DNA of 64,000 nt, from the NCBI GenBank assembly GCA_963833195.1, contig CAWHXF010000027.1, positions 2,790,001 through 2,854,000 on the forward strand, given 5' to 3'. A program made the position numbers and the translations under genes. The notes below the pieces were generated by a model, which was not told the origin of the DNA, did not search any database, and saw nothing but the letters and a program-made list of their open reading frames with translations. Below, one piece after another: positions 17,039 through 25,318 of the stretch (the first letter of the stretch is position 1; every line of letters starts with the position of its first letter). This DNA comes from Granulosicoccus sp963833195 (lineage in GTDB: Bacteria; Pseudomonadota; Gammaproteobacteria; Granulosicoccales; Granulosicoccaceae).

Positions 17039-17339
17039 CGTGGGTGCGGGGTCGCCTGATACGGGTGTCGGGTCGGGTATCGGCGCATCGCCGGCACGCT
17101 GCACCGGCGTGCGCCCGCGTTGCCCGGCGGTAACCGCCGAACCCGCTACCCGCTCACATCAAGAAGCGGGCCGAGCCCGCCCGGCGCGACCCGCGTCACG
17201 CATCGGTCGATACCGTTTCAACGCGGGAAACCCCGGGACGATACCCGTTTCAGCTCGCAGAGCAGGTCGGCCGCGCCCTCCAGGGACGTCGCCCTCCGGA
17301 TCGCATCCACACCCGACATCCTTCAACGGAGACACTTCC
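17039..17339. other. Divergent regulatory region between chaperone and pilin genes
   Basis: This 301-bp stretch has no gene. It holds two copies of a cgatacc(c)gtttca motif toward the pilin (17208-17252), an 11-base partial match on the other strand toward the chaperone (17075-17086, reverse complement gcgccgatacc), and a good Shine-Dalgarno (ggaga) 8 nt before the pilin ATG. No canonical -35/-10 pair stands out. Confidence 0.55.
17208..17252 (+). promoter_or_regulatory. Two direct copies of fimbrial upstream motif cgatacc(c)gtttca
   Basis: The first copy is cgataccgtttcaacgcg at 17208-17225 and the second, with one inserted C, is cgatacccgtttca at 17239-17252, spaced 31 bp start to start (three helical turns). 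The same 18-base element with one change recurs at 18586-18603 before the third subunit. A binding site for a fimbrial regulator is the simplest reading; no protein is known to bind it. Confidence 0.5.
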
Positions 17340-17876
17340 ATGCAATTCGCCAAGATCTCGCTCGCCGTCGCCGCCTTCGCCGTCAGCGGTATCACCTTCG
17401 CCGCCACCAACGGCACGCCGGGGCCGACCTCGACGGGCTCCTCGGTCGTGACGATCATCAAGCAGGACGCGGTGCAGATCACCAAGGTGGACGACCTGAA
17501 CTTCGCGAACCCCGGCTTCCTGAGCACCGCGGCCCGTCTGTCGGACGACGTGTGCGTGTTCTCGACCACGACCGGCTACAACGTCACGCTGACGTCGCTG
17601 AACGGCGCGGCCGGCGCGTTCGCGCTGTCCGACGGCACCAATTCGTTCCCCTACGCGGTGGCCTGGGGCACCACCGGCTTCGCGGCGGGCGCGGGTTCCC
17701 CCGTCACGGCCGGCACCGCACTGACCGGTCAGACGGGCGACAACGTCAACCCCGACTGCGGCGGTGCGGCCGCCACGAACGCCGCCTTCGACGTGACGAT
17801 CGCGGCGGCCGACTACAACGCCGCGCCGACGGGCACCTACACCGACACCCTCACGATGGTGGTCGCGCCCGAATAG
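17340..17876 (+). CDS. Probable major fimbrial subunit (secreted, 178 aa)
   Basis: 178 residues from ATG 17340, with GGAGA 8 nt upstream. A clean signal peptide (about residues 1-21, ending ITFA) precedes a small beta-rich domain starting ATNGTPGP. The segment ITKVDDLNFANPG is echoed in the next gene (ISKVDDILIGAFP). Two Cys residues (DDVCVF and NPDCGG) could form a disulfide, and the C-terminal strand reads GTYTDTLTMVVAPE. This resembles pilins of the spore-coat-U/DUF4402 type exported by chaperone-usher systems; I cannot fix the Pfam family. Its hairpin-terminated first position and strong ribosome site suggest the most abundant subunit. Confidence 0.75.
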   Translation: MQFAKISLAVAAFAVSGITFAATNGTPGPTSTGSSVVTIIKQDAVQITKVDDLNFANPGFLSTAARLSDDVCVFSTTTGYNVTLTSLNGAAGAFALSDGTNSFPYAVAWGTTGFAAGAGSPVTAGTALTGQTGDNVNPDCGGAAATNAAFDVTIAAADYNAAPTGTYTDTLTMVVAPE

Positions 17877-17883
17877 TACAGTC

Positions 17884-17908
17884 GCGGCCCCGGCGCGCCC
17901 GGGGCCGC
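17884..17908 (+). terminator. GC-rich hairpin after first pilin gene
   Basis: A perfect 10-bp stem (gcggccccgg / ccggggccgc) with a 5-nt loop lies 8 nt after the pilin stop. No U-tract follows, so it may be a partial terminator or an RNA-stabilising stem that sets a high ratio of first to later subunits, as known for several pilus operons. Confidence 0.5.
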
Positions 17909-17986
17909 ACGACCCGCACGCGCGGCGGCATGGATCTCGCCAGCGCGTGCGCACCCCGTTTCGTCAGCTACCACGGCCGCTCCCGC

Positions 17987-18556
17987 ATGGCACGCCCACC
18001 GCCCGGACGCTCGGTTCGCCTCGCGGCAACGCTCTTGTGGAGTGCGTGCGCGCTCGGCGGAACCGCGACGGCGCAGGGTACCGCACAGTCGGAGGTGAGC
18101 ATCTTCAAGGGCGACCAGGTGCGCATCTCGAAGGTCGACGACATCCTGATCGGCGCGTTCCCGTCGAGCGCCACGCTCGATGCGCGCACTTTCAGGACCG
18201 ATCAGTTCGACTACCAGTGCGTGTACTCCTCGACCGGCAACTTCGGCATTACCGTGTCGAGCGCCAACGGCGGCGGTCGCCTGCGGCTGGTGTCCGCCGA
18301 AGGCCAGAGGATGAACTACGAGCTGCATCTGTGGTTTCGTCCGACGGGCGGATCGTTCCGGTACACGAGCACGCGCTACCCACGCTCACCGATCGTCCTG
18401 CCAGGTCTGTCGGGCAGCACCTCGCCCACCTGCGCGGACGAAGGCCTCGACAACTCGAACTTCATCGTGACGGGTGTCGTCGACCGCGCGGACTTCAACG
18501 CGGCGGTTCCCGGCATCTACCAGGACACCGTCACGCTGCTGGTCAGCCCCGAGTAG
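17987..18556 (+). CDS. Second fimbrial subunit-like secreted protein (189 aa)
   Basis: 189 residues from ATG 17987, with a signal peptide ending GGTATAQ (about residue 28). The mature part shares ISKVDDI, a Cys at FDYQCVY, a second Cys in SPTCADEG, and the terminal IYQDTVTLLVSPE with the first subunit, whose end reads TYTDTLTMVVAPE. Overall identity is low apart from these, so this is a divergent paralog, perhaps a minor or tip subunit. It follows the first pilin by 110 bp including the hairpin. Confidence 0.72.
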   Translation: MARPPPGRSVRLAATLLWSACALGGTATAQGTAQSEVSIFKGDQVRISKVDDILIGAFPSSATLDARTFRTDQFDYQCVYSSTGNFGITVSSANGGGRLRLVSAEGQRMNYELHLWFRPTGGSFRYTSTRYPRSPIVLPGLSGSTSPTCADEGLDNSNFIVTGVVDRADFNAAVPGIYQDTVTLLVSPE

Positions 18557-18585
18557 CGGGTGGCGGGCACCGATCGTGCAGGCGC

Positions 18586-18603
18586 CGATACCGTTTCACC
18601 GCG
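18586..18603 (+). promoter_or_regulatory. Third copy of fimbrial upstream motif
   Basis: cgataccgtttcaccgcg differs at one position (C for A) from the copy at 17208-17225. It lies between the second and third subunit genes, 65 bp before the third start. Position and conservation suggest a regulatory site rather than coding constraint, because neither copy is inside a gene. Confidence 0.5.
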
Positions 18604-18668
18604 AAGAACCTCGCCCCTTGTCGCGCGCGTCGCCAACGCTTCGCCCCACCCCCTCCATCGCCGCGCTG

Positions 18669-19187
18669 ATGCGCACCTTCGTGCTCGCGGGGGGCATCGC
18701 CGGCCTGTGCGCCGCGGCCGGCCCGAGCGTCCTGGCCGTCCTGGCCGGCCTGGGCAGCCTCGCGGCGATGCCGGCCCACGCCGCCGTCGACGTAGACGGC
18801 GACCTGCTGCTGGGCGTGTGGTCGGCGCAGCGCACGCGCTTCGTCGCCAACGTGCCGGTGTGCGTGCACACCGACGAGCCCTCGGCTCCGGGCGCCTACC
18901 GCATCGCCGCCACCGGCGCGTCCGGACCTGGTGGGTACGCGATGTCGACCTCCGTCGGCGACCGCATCACCTATCGGGTGCTCTGGTACGACGAGGGCGA
19001 CGCGGGACGACACGAGGAGCTGCAATCGGGCGAGCTGTCCCGGCGCTCGTACGCGTTCACACAGCGCAGCGACTGCCTGGCCGGAGCGAGTCCGACGCTC
19101 GAGGCGCGCGCGCGCAACCGCGACGTCTCGCAAGCCCCGCCGGGAATCTACAGCGACACGCTCACGCTCACCATCGCACCGATCTGA
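18669..19187 (+). CDS. Third fimbrial subunit-like secreted protein (172 aa)
   Basis: 172 residues from ATG 18669. It has a long signal peptide with two hydrophobic stretches (about residues 4-38) ending AMPAHA. The mature domain starts AVDVDGDLLLGVW and has Cys residues in VPVCVHTD and RSDCLAG, again as a likely disulfide pair. Its end, GIYSDTLTLTIAPI, matches the TxTL-hydrophobic-P ends of the two upstream subunits, as expected for a donor-strand family. Sequence between these points is divergent. No Shine-Dalgarno is obvious. The three genes together look like one fimbrial subunit set. Confidence 0.7.
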   Translation: MRTFVLAGGIAGLCAAAGPSVLAVLAGLGSLAAMPAHAAVDVDGDLLLGVWSAQRTRFVANVPVCVHTDEPSAPGAYRIAATGASGPGGYAMSTSVGDRITYRVLWYDEGDAGRHEELQSGELSRRSYAFTQRSDCLAGASPTLEARARNRDVSQAPPGIYSDTLTLTIAPI

Positions 19188-19204
19188 CGACGGAGCGGCG
19201 GTTT

Positions 19205-19256
19205 GCCATCCGATCTATAAGTAGGAATTTTAGACCAAAGAATCGGAGGCCGGGTT
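19205..19256. other. AT-rich islet between fimbrial genes and soeC
   Basis: A roughly 50-bp stretch far poorer in G+C than its surroundings (reading atccgatctataagtaggaa, then attttagaccaaag). It could hold a promoter or be debris of an insertion boundary. A 25-codon open frame (GTG at about 19278) follows it but overlaps nothing recognisable. No inverted repeat or integrase site was found. Confidence 0.35.
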
Positions 19257-19342
19257 ATGGTCCGAACACGCCACCACCGTGACCGAAGCCGCTGCCATGA
19301 CCCTGCGACGACGCCTTCCCCAGATCGACCCGCTGGCGGCGA

Positions 19343-20335
19343 TCAGCGGCCGGTGACCTGATACCGGTTGACCACGTGGCGAGCCTCGGCGAAGAAGAGC
19401 CAGCGCTCGATCACGGTGCCGGCCAGCGCGACCAGCACCGCGACGCCGAGCACCGCCGCGGTGGCGGCGGGGGACGCCTCCCCCGCCATCGCCTCGCCCC
19501 ACGGACCCAGCGCCGCGGCCAGTGCCACCAGGCCCATCGGCACGAGGACGCCGAGCAGCGGCAACAGCGCGCGCAGCCGGGCGAGCCGCGCGCTCCCCGC
19601 GCGATAGCCGAGCTCGCTCGTCGTGAAGGTGCCTGCCGCGTGCCCGGCGTCCAGCAGGCGAACCGGCTTGTGCGTCCACGAGAGCGGCCCGCCGGCCTCC
19701 GCGGCGCGCGTGCGCCGCAGCCGCACGTACCAGGCGATCTTCAGCGCCGCGGCCACCACGACCGTCACGCCGACCAGGGCGACGGCCGCCGCGCGGCCGA
19801 AGGGCACCGCGCCCACGGCGCCCGCCAGCGCGAGCAGCAACGCGCCCGTGTACAGCGACAGCGCGACGTAGGCCGCCGGCACCAGCGCGCTGTGCCAGGC
19901 GGGAATGGTCTTCAGCGACGCGTAGATCATCGCCGTGCAGTACACGATGCCGAGCGCGAGCAGCGCGGCCATCAGCGCCAGCACGCGCAGAGCCGCACCG
20001 CCCGCGACCAGGAATTCGCCGACGAGCCACAGCCCGACGAGCGGGAAGCTCGCGAGCGCCAGCACGCCCTCGCGCGACAGCCACGACGTGCGCCACATCG
20101 AGAAGGCACGCCAGGCGTTCTTCGGATTGGCCAGATGCAGCGTCGACGAGAGCAACCCGCCCGCGCAGAGCACGAGCGCGGCCGCGAGCACGAGCGCCAG
20201 GTGCACTCCGGCGCCGCGGCCCGCGGCCGCGCCGTCGATCGCGCCGACGGCGCGCAGCAGCCCCAGCAGCACGACGAGCCCGTAGCCCGCGCCCGACAGC
20301 ACCGTGAACGCGACGATCGACAGGGCGGGATGCAT
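19343..20335 (-). CDS. soeC: Membrane anchor subunit of sulfite dehydrogenase (DmsC/NrfD-like)
   Basis: 330 residues with about eight membrane helices, starting MHPALSIVAFTVLSGAGYG, typical of DmsC-type anchors of the molybdoenzyme superfamily. SANPKNAWR-like HLANPKNAWRAFSMWRTSWLSREG is the conserved cytoplasmic-side segment near helix 3. The subunit would bind quinone and pass electrons from the Fe-S subunit to the membrane pool. ATG at 20335 shares one base with the stop of the Fe-S gene (TGATG), so the two are translationally coupled. Assignment to SoeC rests on the whole three-gene set. Confidence 0.75.
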   Translation of the reverse strand: MHPALSIVAFTVLSGAGYGLVVLLGLLRAVGAIDGAAAGRGAGVHLALVLAAALVLCAGGLLSSTLHLANPKNAWRAFSMWRTSWLSREGVLALASFPLVGLWLVGEFLVAGGAALRVLALMAALLALGIVYCTAMIYASLKTIPAWHSALVPAAYVALSLYTGALLLALAGAVGAVPFGRAAAVALVGVTVVVAAALKIAWYVRLRRTRAAEAGGPLSWTHKPVRLLDAGHAAGTFTTSELGYRAGSARLARLRALLPLLGVLVPMGLVALAAALGPWGEAMAGEASPAATAAVLGVAVLVALAGTVIERWLFFAEARHVVNRYQVTGR

Positions 20336-21084
20336 CAGGCGGAGCTCGGGCCGAGCCGAGCGAGCCGGCCGAGCGCGGCACGCTGCAGCTTCGCCCAGCG
20401 CGAGCCGGCGTTCGAGTCTTCTTCGACTTCCGGCTCGGCAGCCTTGACCGGCGCGGACTTCAGCTCGATGGTGACCTTCGGCCGCGGCGGCAGGTAGCGG
20501 TTGACGGGCCGGTAGCCGAGCTCCTCCATCGGCGCGTAGCCGCCGCGCTCGGCGACCTTCCTGCTCACGTCGCTCTCGGGGTCTTCGAGGTCGCCGAACA
20601 TCCGCGCGCGCGTCGGGCAGGTCAGCACGCAGGCCGGCTGTCGCTCGGCCTCCGGCAGGGCCTCGTCGTAGATGCGGTCCACGCACAGCGTGCACTTCTT
20701 CATGACGCCGGCCGACGGGTCCAGCTCGCGCGCGCCGTAGGGGCAGGCCCACGCGCACAGGTTGCATCCCATGCACTTGTCGGGGTCCACCAGCACGATG
20801 CCGTCATCGCGCTTGTAAGACGCGCCGGTGGGGCACACGGTGACGCAGGCCGGCTCGTCGCAGTGCAGGCAGGACATCGGCATGTTCACCGTCTGCGTGG
20901 CCGGGTACTCGCCGACCTCGAAGTGCCGGATGCGGTTGAACCAGGTGCCCGACGGCGACGCGCCGCGCGCATCCACGTCCGGCAGCGGCCCGGCCTGGCC
21001 CTGATCGTTCCACTGCTTGCAGGCCACCGCGCAGGCGTGGCAGCCGACGCAGGTGTCCAGATCGATCACGAGTCCGAGCTTCAT
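20335..21084 (-). CDS. soeB: Four-cluster Fe-S subunit of sulfite dehydrogenase
   Basis: 249 residues with four ferredoxin-like Cys clusters: CVGCHACAVACKQWN (residues 12-26), CLHCDEPACVTVCPTGA, CMGCNLCAWACPYGA, and KKCTLCVDRIY with a later VLTCPTRA. This is the DmsB/PsrB/SoeB architecture, and SoeB is the best match by the overall pattern. It carries electrons from the molybdenum subunit to the anchor. A 50-residue Glu- and Ala-rich tail follows the last cluster. GGAGG lies 8 nt before ATG 21084, and the ATG overlaps the stop of soeA by 4 bp (ATGA). Confidence 0.82.
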   Translation of the reverse strand: MKLGLVIDLDTCVGCHACAVACKQWNDQGQAGPLPDVDARGASPSGTWFNRIRHFEVGEYPATQTVNMPMSCLHCDEPACVTVCPTGASYKRDDGIVLVDPDKCMGCNLCAWACPYGARELDPSAGVMKKCTLCVDRIYDEALPEAERQPACVLTCPTRARMFGDLEDPESDVSRKVAERGGYAPMEELGYRPVNRYLPPRPKVTIELKSAPVKAAEPEVEEDSNAGSRWAKLQRAALGRLARLGPSSA

Positions 21085-24000
21085 CGGCGTGCCTCCGCGC
21101 CCGGCGCCGTCGCGTTGCCGCGCTGGGCTCCGGGAGCGTGCTCCCAGGGCGTCGGCGCGCTTGCCGGACGCGGCGCGCCGGGCAGCGGAGCCGCGACGTC
21201 GAAGGCCGGGTACAGACCCGTCTCCCCGGGCGCAGCCGGCCGGATGTCCACGCGCAGGTCGTACCAGGCGGCCTGCCCGGTGACGGGATCCGAGTTCGAC
21301 AGCGGGCGCTCCCCCGCCGCGCGCGGCAGCAGCTCGGCGATCAGGTGGTTCATGAGAAAGCCTTCCGTGCCTTCGGGCGCATCGGGATCGAGCCCCCAGG
21401 TGCCGCGCTGCTTGCCGATGGCGTTCCAGGTCCAGACGGTGTCGGGGTTGCAGCCTTCCATGAGCTTCGCGCGGCAGCGGATCCAGCCATGGCGACTCGA
21501 CACGCGCACCCAGGACTCGTCCGCGATGCCGAGCTCCGCGCCGCGCGCGCGGTTCATGTACAGGAAGTTCGACGCCATGATCTGGCGCAGCCACGCGTTC
21601 TGCGAATCCCACGAGTGGTACATGAACATGGGGCGCTGCGTGACGGCGTGGAACGCGAAGCCTTCGCCGCCCGCGGCCGTCGACGCGCCCGCGGAAGCGT
21701 TCGCCGTATCGCAGGCCGCCGCCGCGTGCGCGTCCTCGAGCGCGGGATACCAGTCGGGCAACGGCGAGAAGTACTTCTTGAGCCGCTCGACGTCCGCCTC
21801 GTGGGGCGGATACGGCCCCGGCCCCTGCCCTTCGGCCGCCTGCTCGAAGCGGCGCAGCACTTCGGAGTACACCTCCATCACGATGGGTCCGTCGCGGTCG
21901 GTGAAGCCCACCTTCCTGGCCCAGGCCAGGTACTCGCGGTTCACGTGCCGACGAAAGCGCTGGTTCGCGGGCAGCGGGTACTCGAAGAAGCAGTCGTTGT
22001 CGGCATAGCGCCGCCACTGGTCGGGGTTCGGCGCGCCGACGAGCGATTCGTCGCCGTTCGCGCCCCGGAAGCCGCCGAGGAAGCCGATGCCCGGCGCCTT
22101 CTCGAAGCGCACGATGAAGTCCTCGTAGCCCGCGTACTTCGGCACGCCCTCGGCGTCCACGAGCCCGGGGAAGCCGAGCCGCGCGCCGAGTTCGAGCAAC
22201 ACTTCCTGCCACGGCCGCACGTCGCGGTCGGGCACCAGCACCGGGCGCCGGATGGCGTCGGCCACCGAGTGCGGCGTGGAGATCGGCCGGTCCAGCAACG
22301 AGATCGTGTCGTGGCGCTCGAGGTAGGTGGTGTCGGGCAGCACGAGGTCGGACAGCTCCACCATCTCGGAGTGGAACGCATCGCTCGTGACGATGAAGGG
22401 AATGGCGTACTCGCCGTCGGGGCGCTTCTTCTTCAGCGCGTCGCGCACCCCGGCGGTGTCCATGCTGCTGTTCCAGCCCATGTTCGCCATGAACAGCATG
22501 AGCGTGTCGATGGGGTACGGATCGGCTTCGACCGCGTTCCTGATGACCGTGTGCATGAGCCCGTGCGCGGCGATGGGTGCCTCCCACGAGTAGGCCTTGT
22601 CGATGCGCTTCGGCCTGCCTTGCGCGTCGATCACGAGATCCTGCGGCCCCGCGGGGAAGCCGAGCGGCGGCGACGACAGCGGCGTGTTCGGCGCGGTCAC
22701 GCTCGCGGGCCGGATGCGCGGCGCGGGATGCTTCGGGAACGGCGGCTTGGCCAGGTGGCTGCCCGGCGCGTCGATGGCGCCCAGCAGCATCTGCAGCAGG
22801 TGGATGGCGCGGCAGCTCTGGAACCCGTTGCTGTGCGCCGACACGCCGCGCATGGCGTGCATGGCGACGGGCCGGCCCTCGAAGCCGGAGCGCTCCCGAC
22901 CCGTCCAGTCGGTCCAGGGCTCGTCGACCGACACGTTCGACTCGAACGCGACCTGCGCCATCTCCAGCGCCAGGCGCTCGATGGTGGCGGGCTCGATGCC
23001 GCAGCGCGGACCGATGTTCGCGGGCGCGTACTCGTCGTCGAGGTAGCGCGCGGCGGCGAGCGACATGACGGTGGTCGCGCGCACGCCGCGCGCGGCGACA
23101 CCGGCCGAGTCGTCCGCTTCGGCGGACGCGCCCTCCAGCTCCCCGAACAGCATCGGCTCGTCGTCGGGGTCGGCCACCGCGTCCTTCCAGAGCCGCGGGC
23201 GCCCGGTCGCCATGGACAGCACGACGGGCTCGCCGTCCGCGTCGCGCAGCAGCAGCCCGTGCGCGTCCGTGCCGGGCGCATCGATCACGAGCTGCGCCGA
23301 GTTCGTGGCCTCCGCCAGGAAGGTCGCGTCGATGCGCCCGTGCTTCAGCAACACGTGCACGAAGGAGAGCGCCAGCAGCCCGTCGGTACCCGGGCGGATC
23401 GGCAGCCACTCGTCGGCGAGCCCCTGGTAGCCGGTCTGCACGGGATTGATGGCCACGAACTTGGCACCGCGCGCCTTCAGCCTCTCGAGCCCGAGCTTCA
23501 TGGGGTTCGAGGAATGGTCCTCGGCCACGCCCCAGAGCATGAAGAAGCCCGCGCGCTCCCAGTCCGGCTCGCCGAACTCCCAGAAGCTCTGACCGACCGA
23601 GTACAGCCCGGCCGCCGCCATGTTGACCGAGCAGAAGCCGCCGTGCGCGGCCCAGTTGATGGTGCCGAACTGCGTCGCCCAGAAGCCGCTGAGCGCCTGC
23701 ATCTGGTCGCGCCCCGTGAAGAAGGCGAGCTTGTTCGGGTCCGAGGCGCGGATGTCGCCGAGCCGCTTCGCCAGCAGCGTGATCGCCTGCTCCCACGAGA
23801 TCGGCTCGAACACTCCGGCGCCGCGTTCGGTGCCGGCCCGGCGCAACAGCGGCTGCGTCAGCTTCGCCGGGCTTCTCTGCTTCATGATCCCGGCGTTGCC
23901 CTTGGCGCACAGCACGCCACGGTTCACCGGGTGGTCGGGGTTGCCGTCGATGTAGCGGATGTCCCCGCCCTCGACCGTGACGCGGATACCGCAGCGGCAC

Positions 24001-24182
24001 GCGCACATGTAGCAGGTGGTGGTGTGGCGTCCGTCGGCACCGGGTTCCCCGCTACCGGTGGCGTGGCCGCTGCGCCGCGCCCCCGGCTCGCCGTTCACGG
24101 GAGTGCCGGCGTTGCCGCCGAACTTGCCGGCGTTGCGACCCGCGGGCGGGGAGATGGGGGTCGCACGGGAGAAAGCGCTCAT
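21081..24182 (-). CDS. soeA: Molybdopterin oxidoreductase catalytic subunit, SoeA-like sulfite dehydrogenase
   Basis: About 1033 residues. An N-terminal [4Fe-4S] site is formed by Cys 57, 60, 64 and 92 (CYMCACRCG and GVLCAKGN). A candidate Mo ligand is Cys184 in HGGFCSVNM, as in the Cys-ligated PsrA/PhsA/SoeA branch. Molybdopterin-guanine-dinucleotide segments follow through to a C-terminal dinucleotide-binding domain. No twin-arginine signal is present, so the enzyme should be cytoplasmic, which fits SoeABC rather than periplasmic polysulfide or thiosulfate reductases. SoeABC oxidises sulfite to sulfate and reduces quinone. Start is uncertain: ATG 24182 or 24194, neither with a clear Shine-Dalgarno; the first 50 residues are Gly-rich. 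Confidence 0.8.
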   Translation of the reverse strand: MSAFSRATPISPPAGRNAGKFGGNAGTPVNGEPGARRSGHATGSGEPGADGRHTTTCYMCACRCGIRVTVEGGDIRYIDGNPDHPVNRGVLCAKGNAGIMKQRSPAKLTQPLLRRAGTERGAGVFEPISWEQAITLLAKRLGDIRASDPNKLAFFTGRDQMQALSGFWATQFGTINWAAHGGFCSVNMAAAGLYSVGQSFWEFGEPDWERAGFFMLWGVAEDHSSNPMKLGLERLKARGAKFVAINPVQTGYQGLADEWLPIRPGTDGLLALSFVHVLLKHGRIDATFLAEATNSAQLVIDAPGTDAHGLLLRDADGEPVVLSMATGRPRLWKDAVADPDDEPMLFGELEGASAEADDSAGVAARGVRATTVMSLAAARYLDDEYAPANIGPRCGIEPATIERLALEMAQVAFESNVSVDEPWTDWTGRERSGFEGRPVAMHAMRGVSAHSNGFQSCRAIHLLQMLLGAIDAPGSHLAKPPFPKHPAPRIRPASVTAPNTPLSSPPLGFPAGPQDLVIDAQGRPKRIDKAYSWEAPIAAHGLMHTVIRNAVEADPYPIDTLMLFMANMGWNSSMDTAGVRDALKKKRPDGEYAIPFIVTSDAFHSEMVELSDLVLPDTTYLERHDTISLLDRPISTPHSVADAIRRPVLVPDRDVRPWQEVLLELGARLGFPGLVDAEGVPKYAGYEDFIVRFEKAPGIGFLGGFRGANGDESLVGAPNPDQWRRYADNDCFFEYPLPANQRFRRHVNREYLAWARKVGFTDRDGPIVMEVYSEVLRRFEQAAEGQGPGPYPPHEADVERLKKYFSPLPDWYPALEDAHAAAACDTANASAGASTAAGGEGFAFHAVTQRPMFMYHSWDSQNAWLRQIMASNFLYMNRARGAELGIADESWVRVSSRHGWIRCRAKLMEGCNPDTVWTWNAIGKQRGTWGLDPDAPEGTEGFLMNHLIAELLPRAAGERPLSNSDPVTGQAAWYDLRVDIRPAAPGETGLYPAFDVAAPLPGAPRPASAPTPWEHAPGAQRGNATAPGAEARR

Positions 24183-24342
24183 GCGCGGCAGCATGCCGAC
24201 GGGCACCGCGCCGCGCGAGCAGAGGGTTCCTGGGTGCGCACAAGAGGTGTCTTGCGGGCGCAACGAGTCGTGCCGCCCGCATTCGGTCAGAATGCGCCGG
24301 CTACGCTCCCACCTCCCTTCCCTCCAAGCAGGCCCACCCACG

Positions 24343-25287
24343 ATGGTTCCGACCCGCGCCACGCTCATCGGCGGCACCGGCTTCATCGGCAGCGAGCTGG
24401 CCATGCGCCTCGCGCCGCGCTACCTCGAGCTGGTGCTGCCGAGCCGTCGTGCCAGCCGCGTGCGCGAGATCCGCGTGCTGCCGAACGTGCGCGTCGTGCA
24501 GGCCGACGTCCACGACCCGGCCACCCTCGCCGGGCTGGTCGAAGGCTCCGGCCTCGTGGTGAACCTCGTCGGGCTGCTCAACGAGGGCGGCTCGGACAGG
24601 ACGAGCTTCGACGGTGCCCATGTGGGGTTGACGCAAAAGGTGGTGGATGCCTGCGTGGCGGCCAAGGTGCCGCGCTACCTGCACGTCTCGGCGCTGGCGG
24701 CCGATGCCGAGAACGGCAGCAGCGAGTACCTGCGCAGCAAGGGCCGCGCGGAGGCCGTGGTGCGCGCCGCGCCCGAGTCGCTCGGCTGGACGATCTTCCG
24801 CCCCTCCATCGTGTTCGGCGAGCACGACTCGTTCTTCAACCGCTTCGCGAGCCTGCTGCAGTTGGCGCCCGTCTTTCCGCTCGCGGTGCCCGACGCGCGC
24901 ATGGCACCGGTGTGGATCGGCGACGTGTGCCGCGTGATGATCGACTCCATCCGCGACCCCGCCATGCGCGGTGCCACGGTGCCGCTGTGCGGCCCGGAGG
25001 AGTTCACGTTGCGGGAGCTCGTGGAGTACACCGCGCGCGCCATCGGCAAGAAGCCCCGGGTTGTCGGTCTGTCGGACAAGCTGTCGAGCCTGCAGGGCAA
25101 GATCATGGAACGCGTGCCGGGCAAGCCGTTCACGCACGACAACTATCTCTCCCTGCAGACGCCGAACGTGTGCGGGGATGCCGATGCCCGCCAGCCCACG
25201 TCCATCGACGCCATCGTGCCGCGCTATCTGGGTGACGAGAACGCGAGCGCGCGGCTGCAGGAGTGGCGCGCCGAGGCGCGGCGCTGA
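24343..25287 (+). CDS. NDUFA9-like NAD(P)-binding Rossmann protein (atypical SDR)
   Basis: 314 residues beginning ATLIGGTGFIGSELAMRL, the GxxGxxG nucleotide-binding turn of extended/atypical SDRs. The bacterial family related to complex I subunit NDUFA9 shares VVNLVGLLNEG, YLHVSALAAD and the SxYLRSKGRAE segment in place of a classical YxxxK. The function in bacteria is unsettled; roles in lipid or quinone metabolism have been proposed. ATG at 24343 is divergent from soeA with about 160 bp between. It is convergent with the metallopeptidase gene downstream. Confidence 0.88.
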   Translation: MVPTRATLIGGTGFIGSELAMRLAPRYLELVLPSRRASRVREIRVLPNVRVVQADVHDPATLAGLVEGSGLVVNLVGLLNEGGSDRTSFDGAHVGLTQKVVDACVAAKVPRYLHVSALAADAENGSSEYLRSKGRAEAVVRAAPESLGWTIFRPSIVFGEHDSFFNRFASLLQLAPVFPLAVPDARMAPVWIGDVCRVMIDSIRDPAMRGATVPLCGPEEFTLRELVEYTARAIGKKPRVVGLSDKLSSLQGKIMERVPGKPFTHDNYLSLQTPNVCGDADARQPTSIDAIVPRYLGDENASARLQEWRAEARR

Positions 25288-25318
25288 CGGGCCGCACCGG
25301 CACTCGGCGCCGAAACGC

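Noticed and set aside
19278..19345. Short frame VTEAAAMTLRRRLPQ... after the AT-rich islet
   Set aside because: Too short, overlaps the end of soeC and lacks recognisable features.
24016..24342. N-terminal extension of the NDUFA9-like protein
   Set aside because: It is antisense to the soeA start; the conserved GxxGxxG begins a few residues after ATG 24343.
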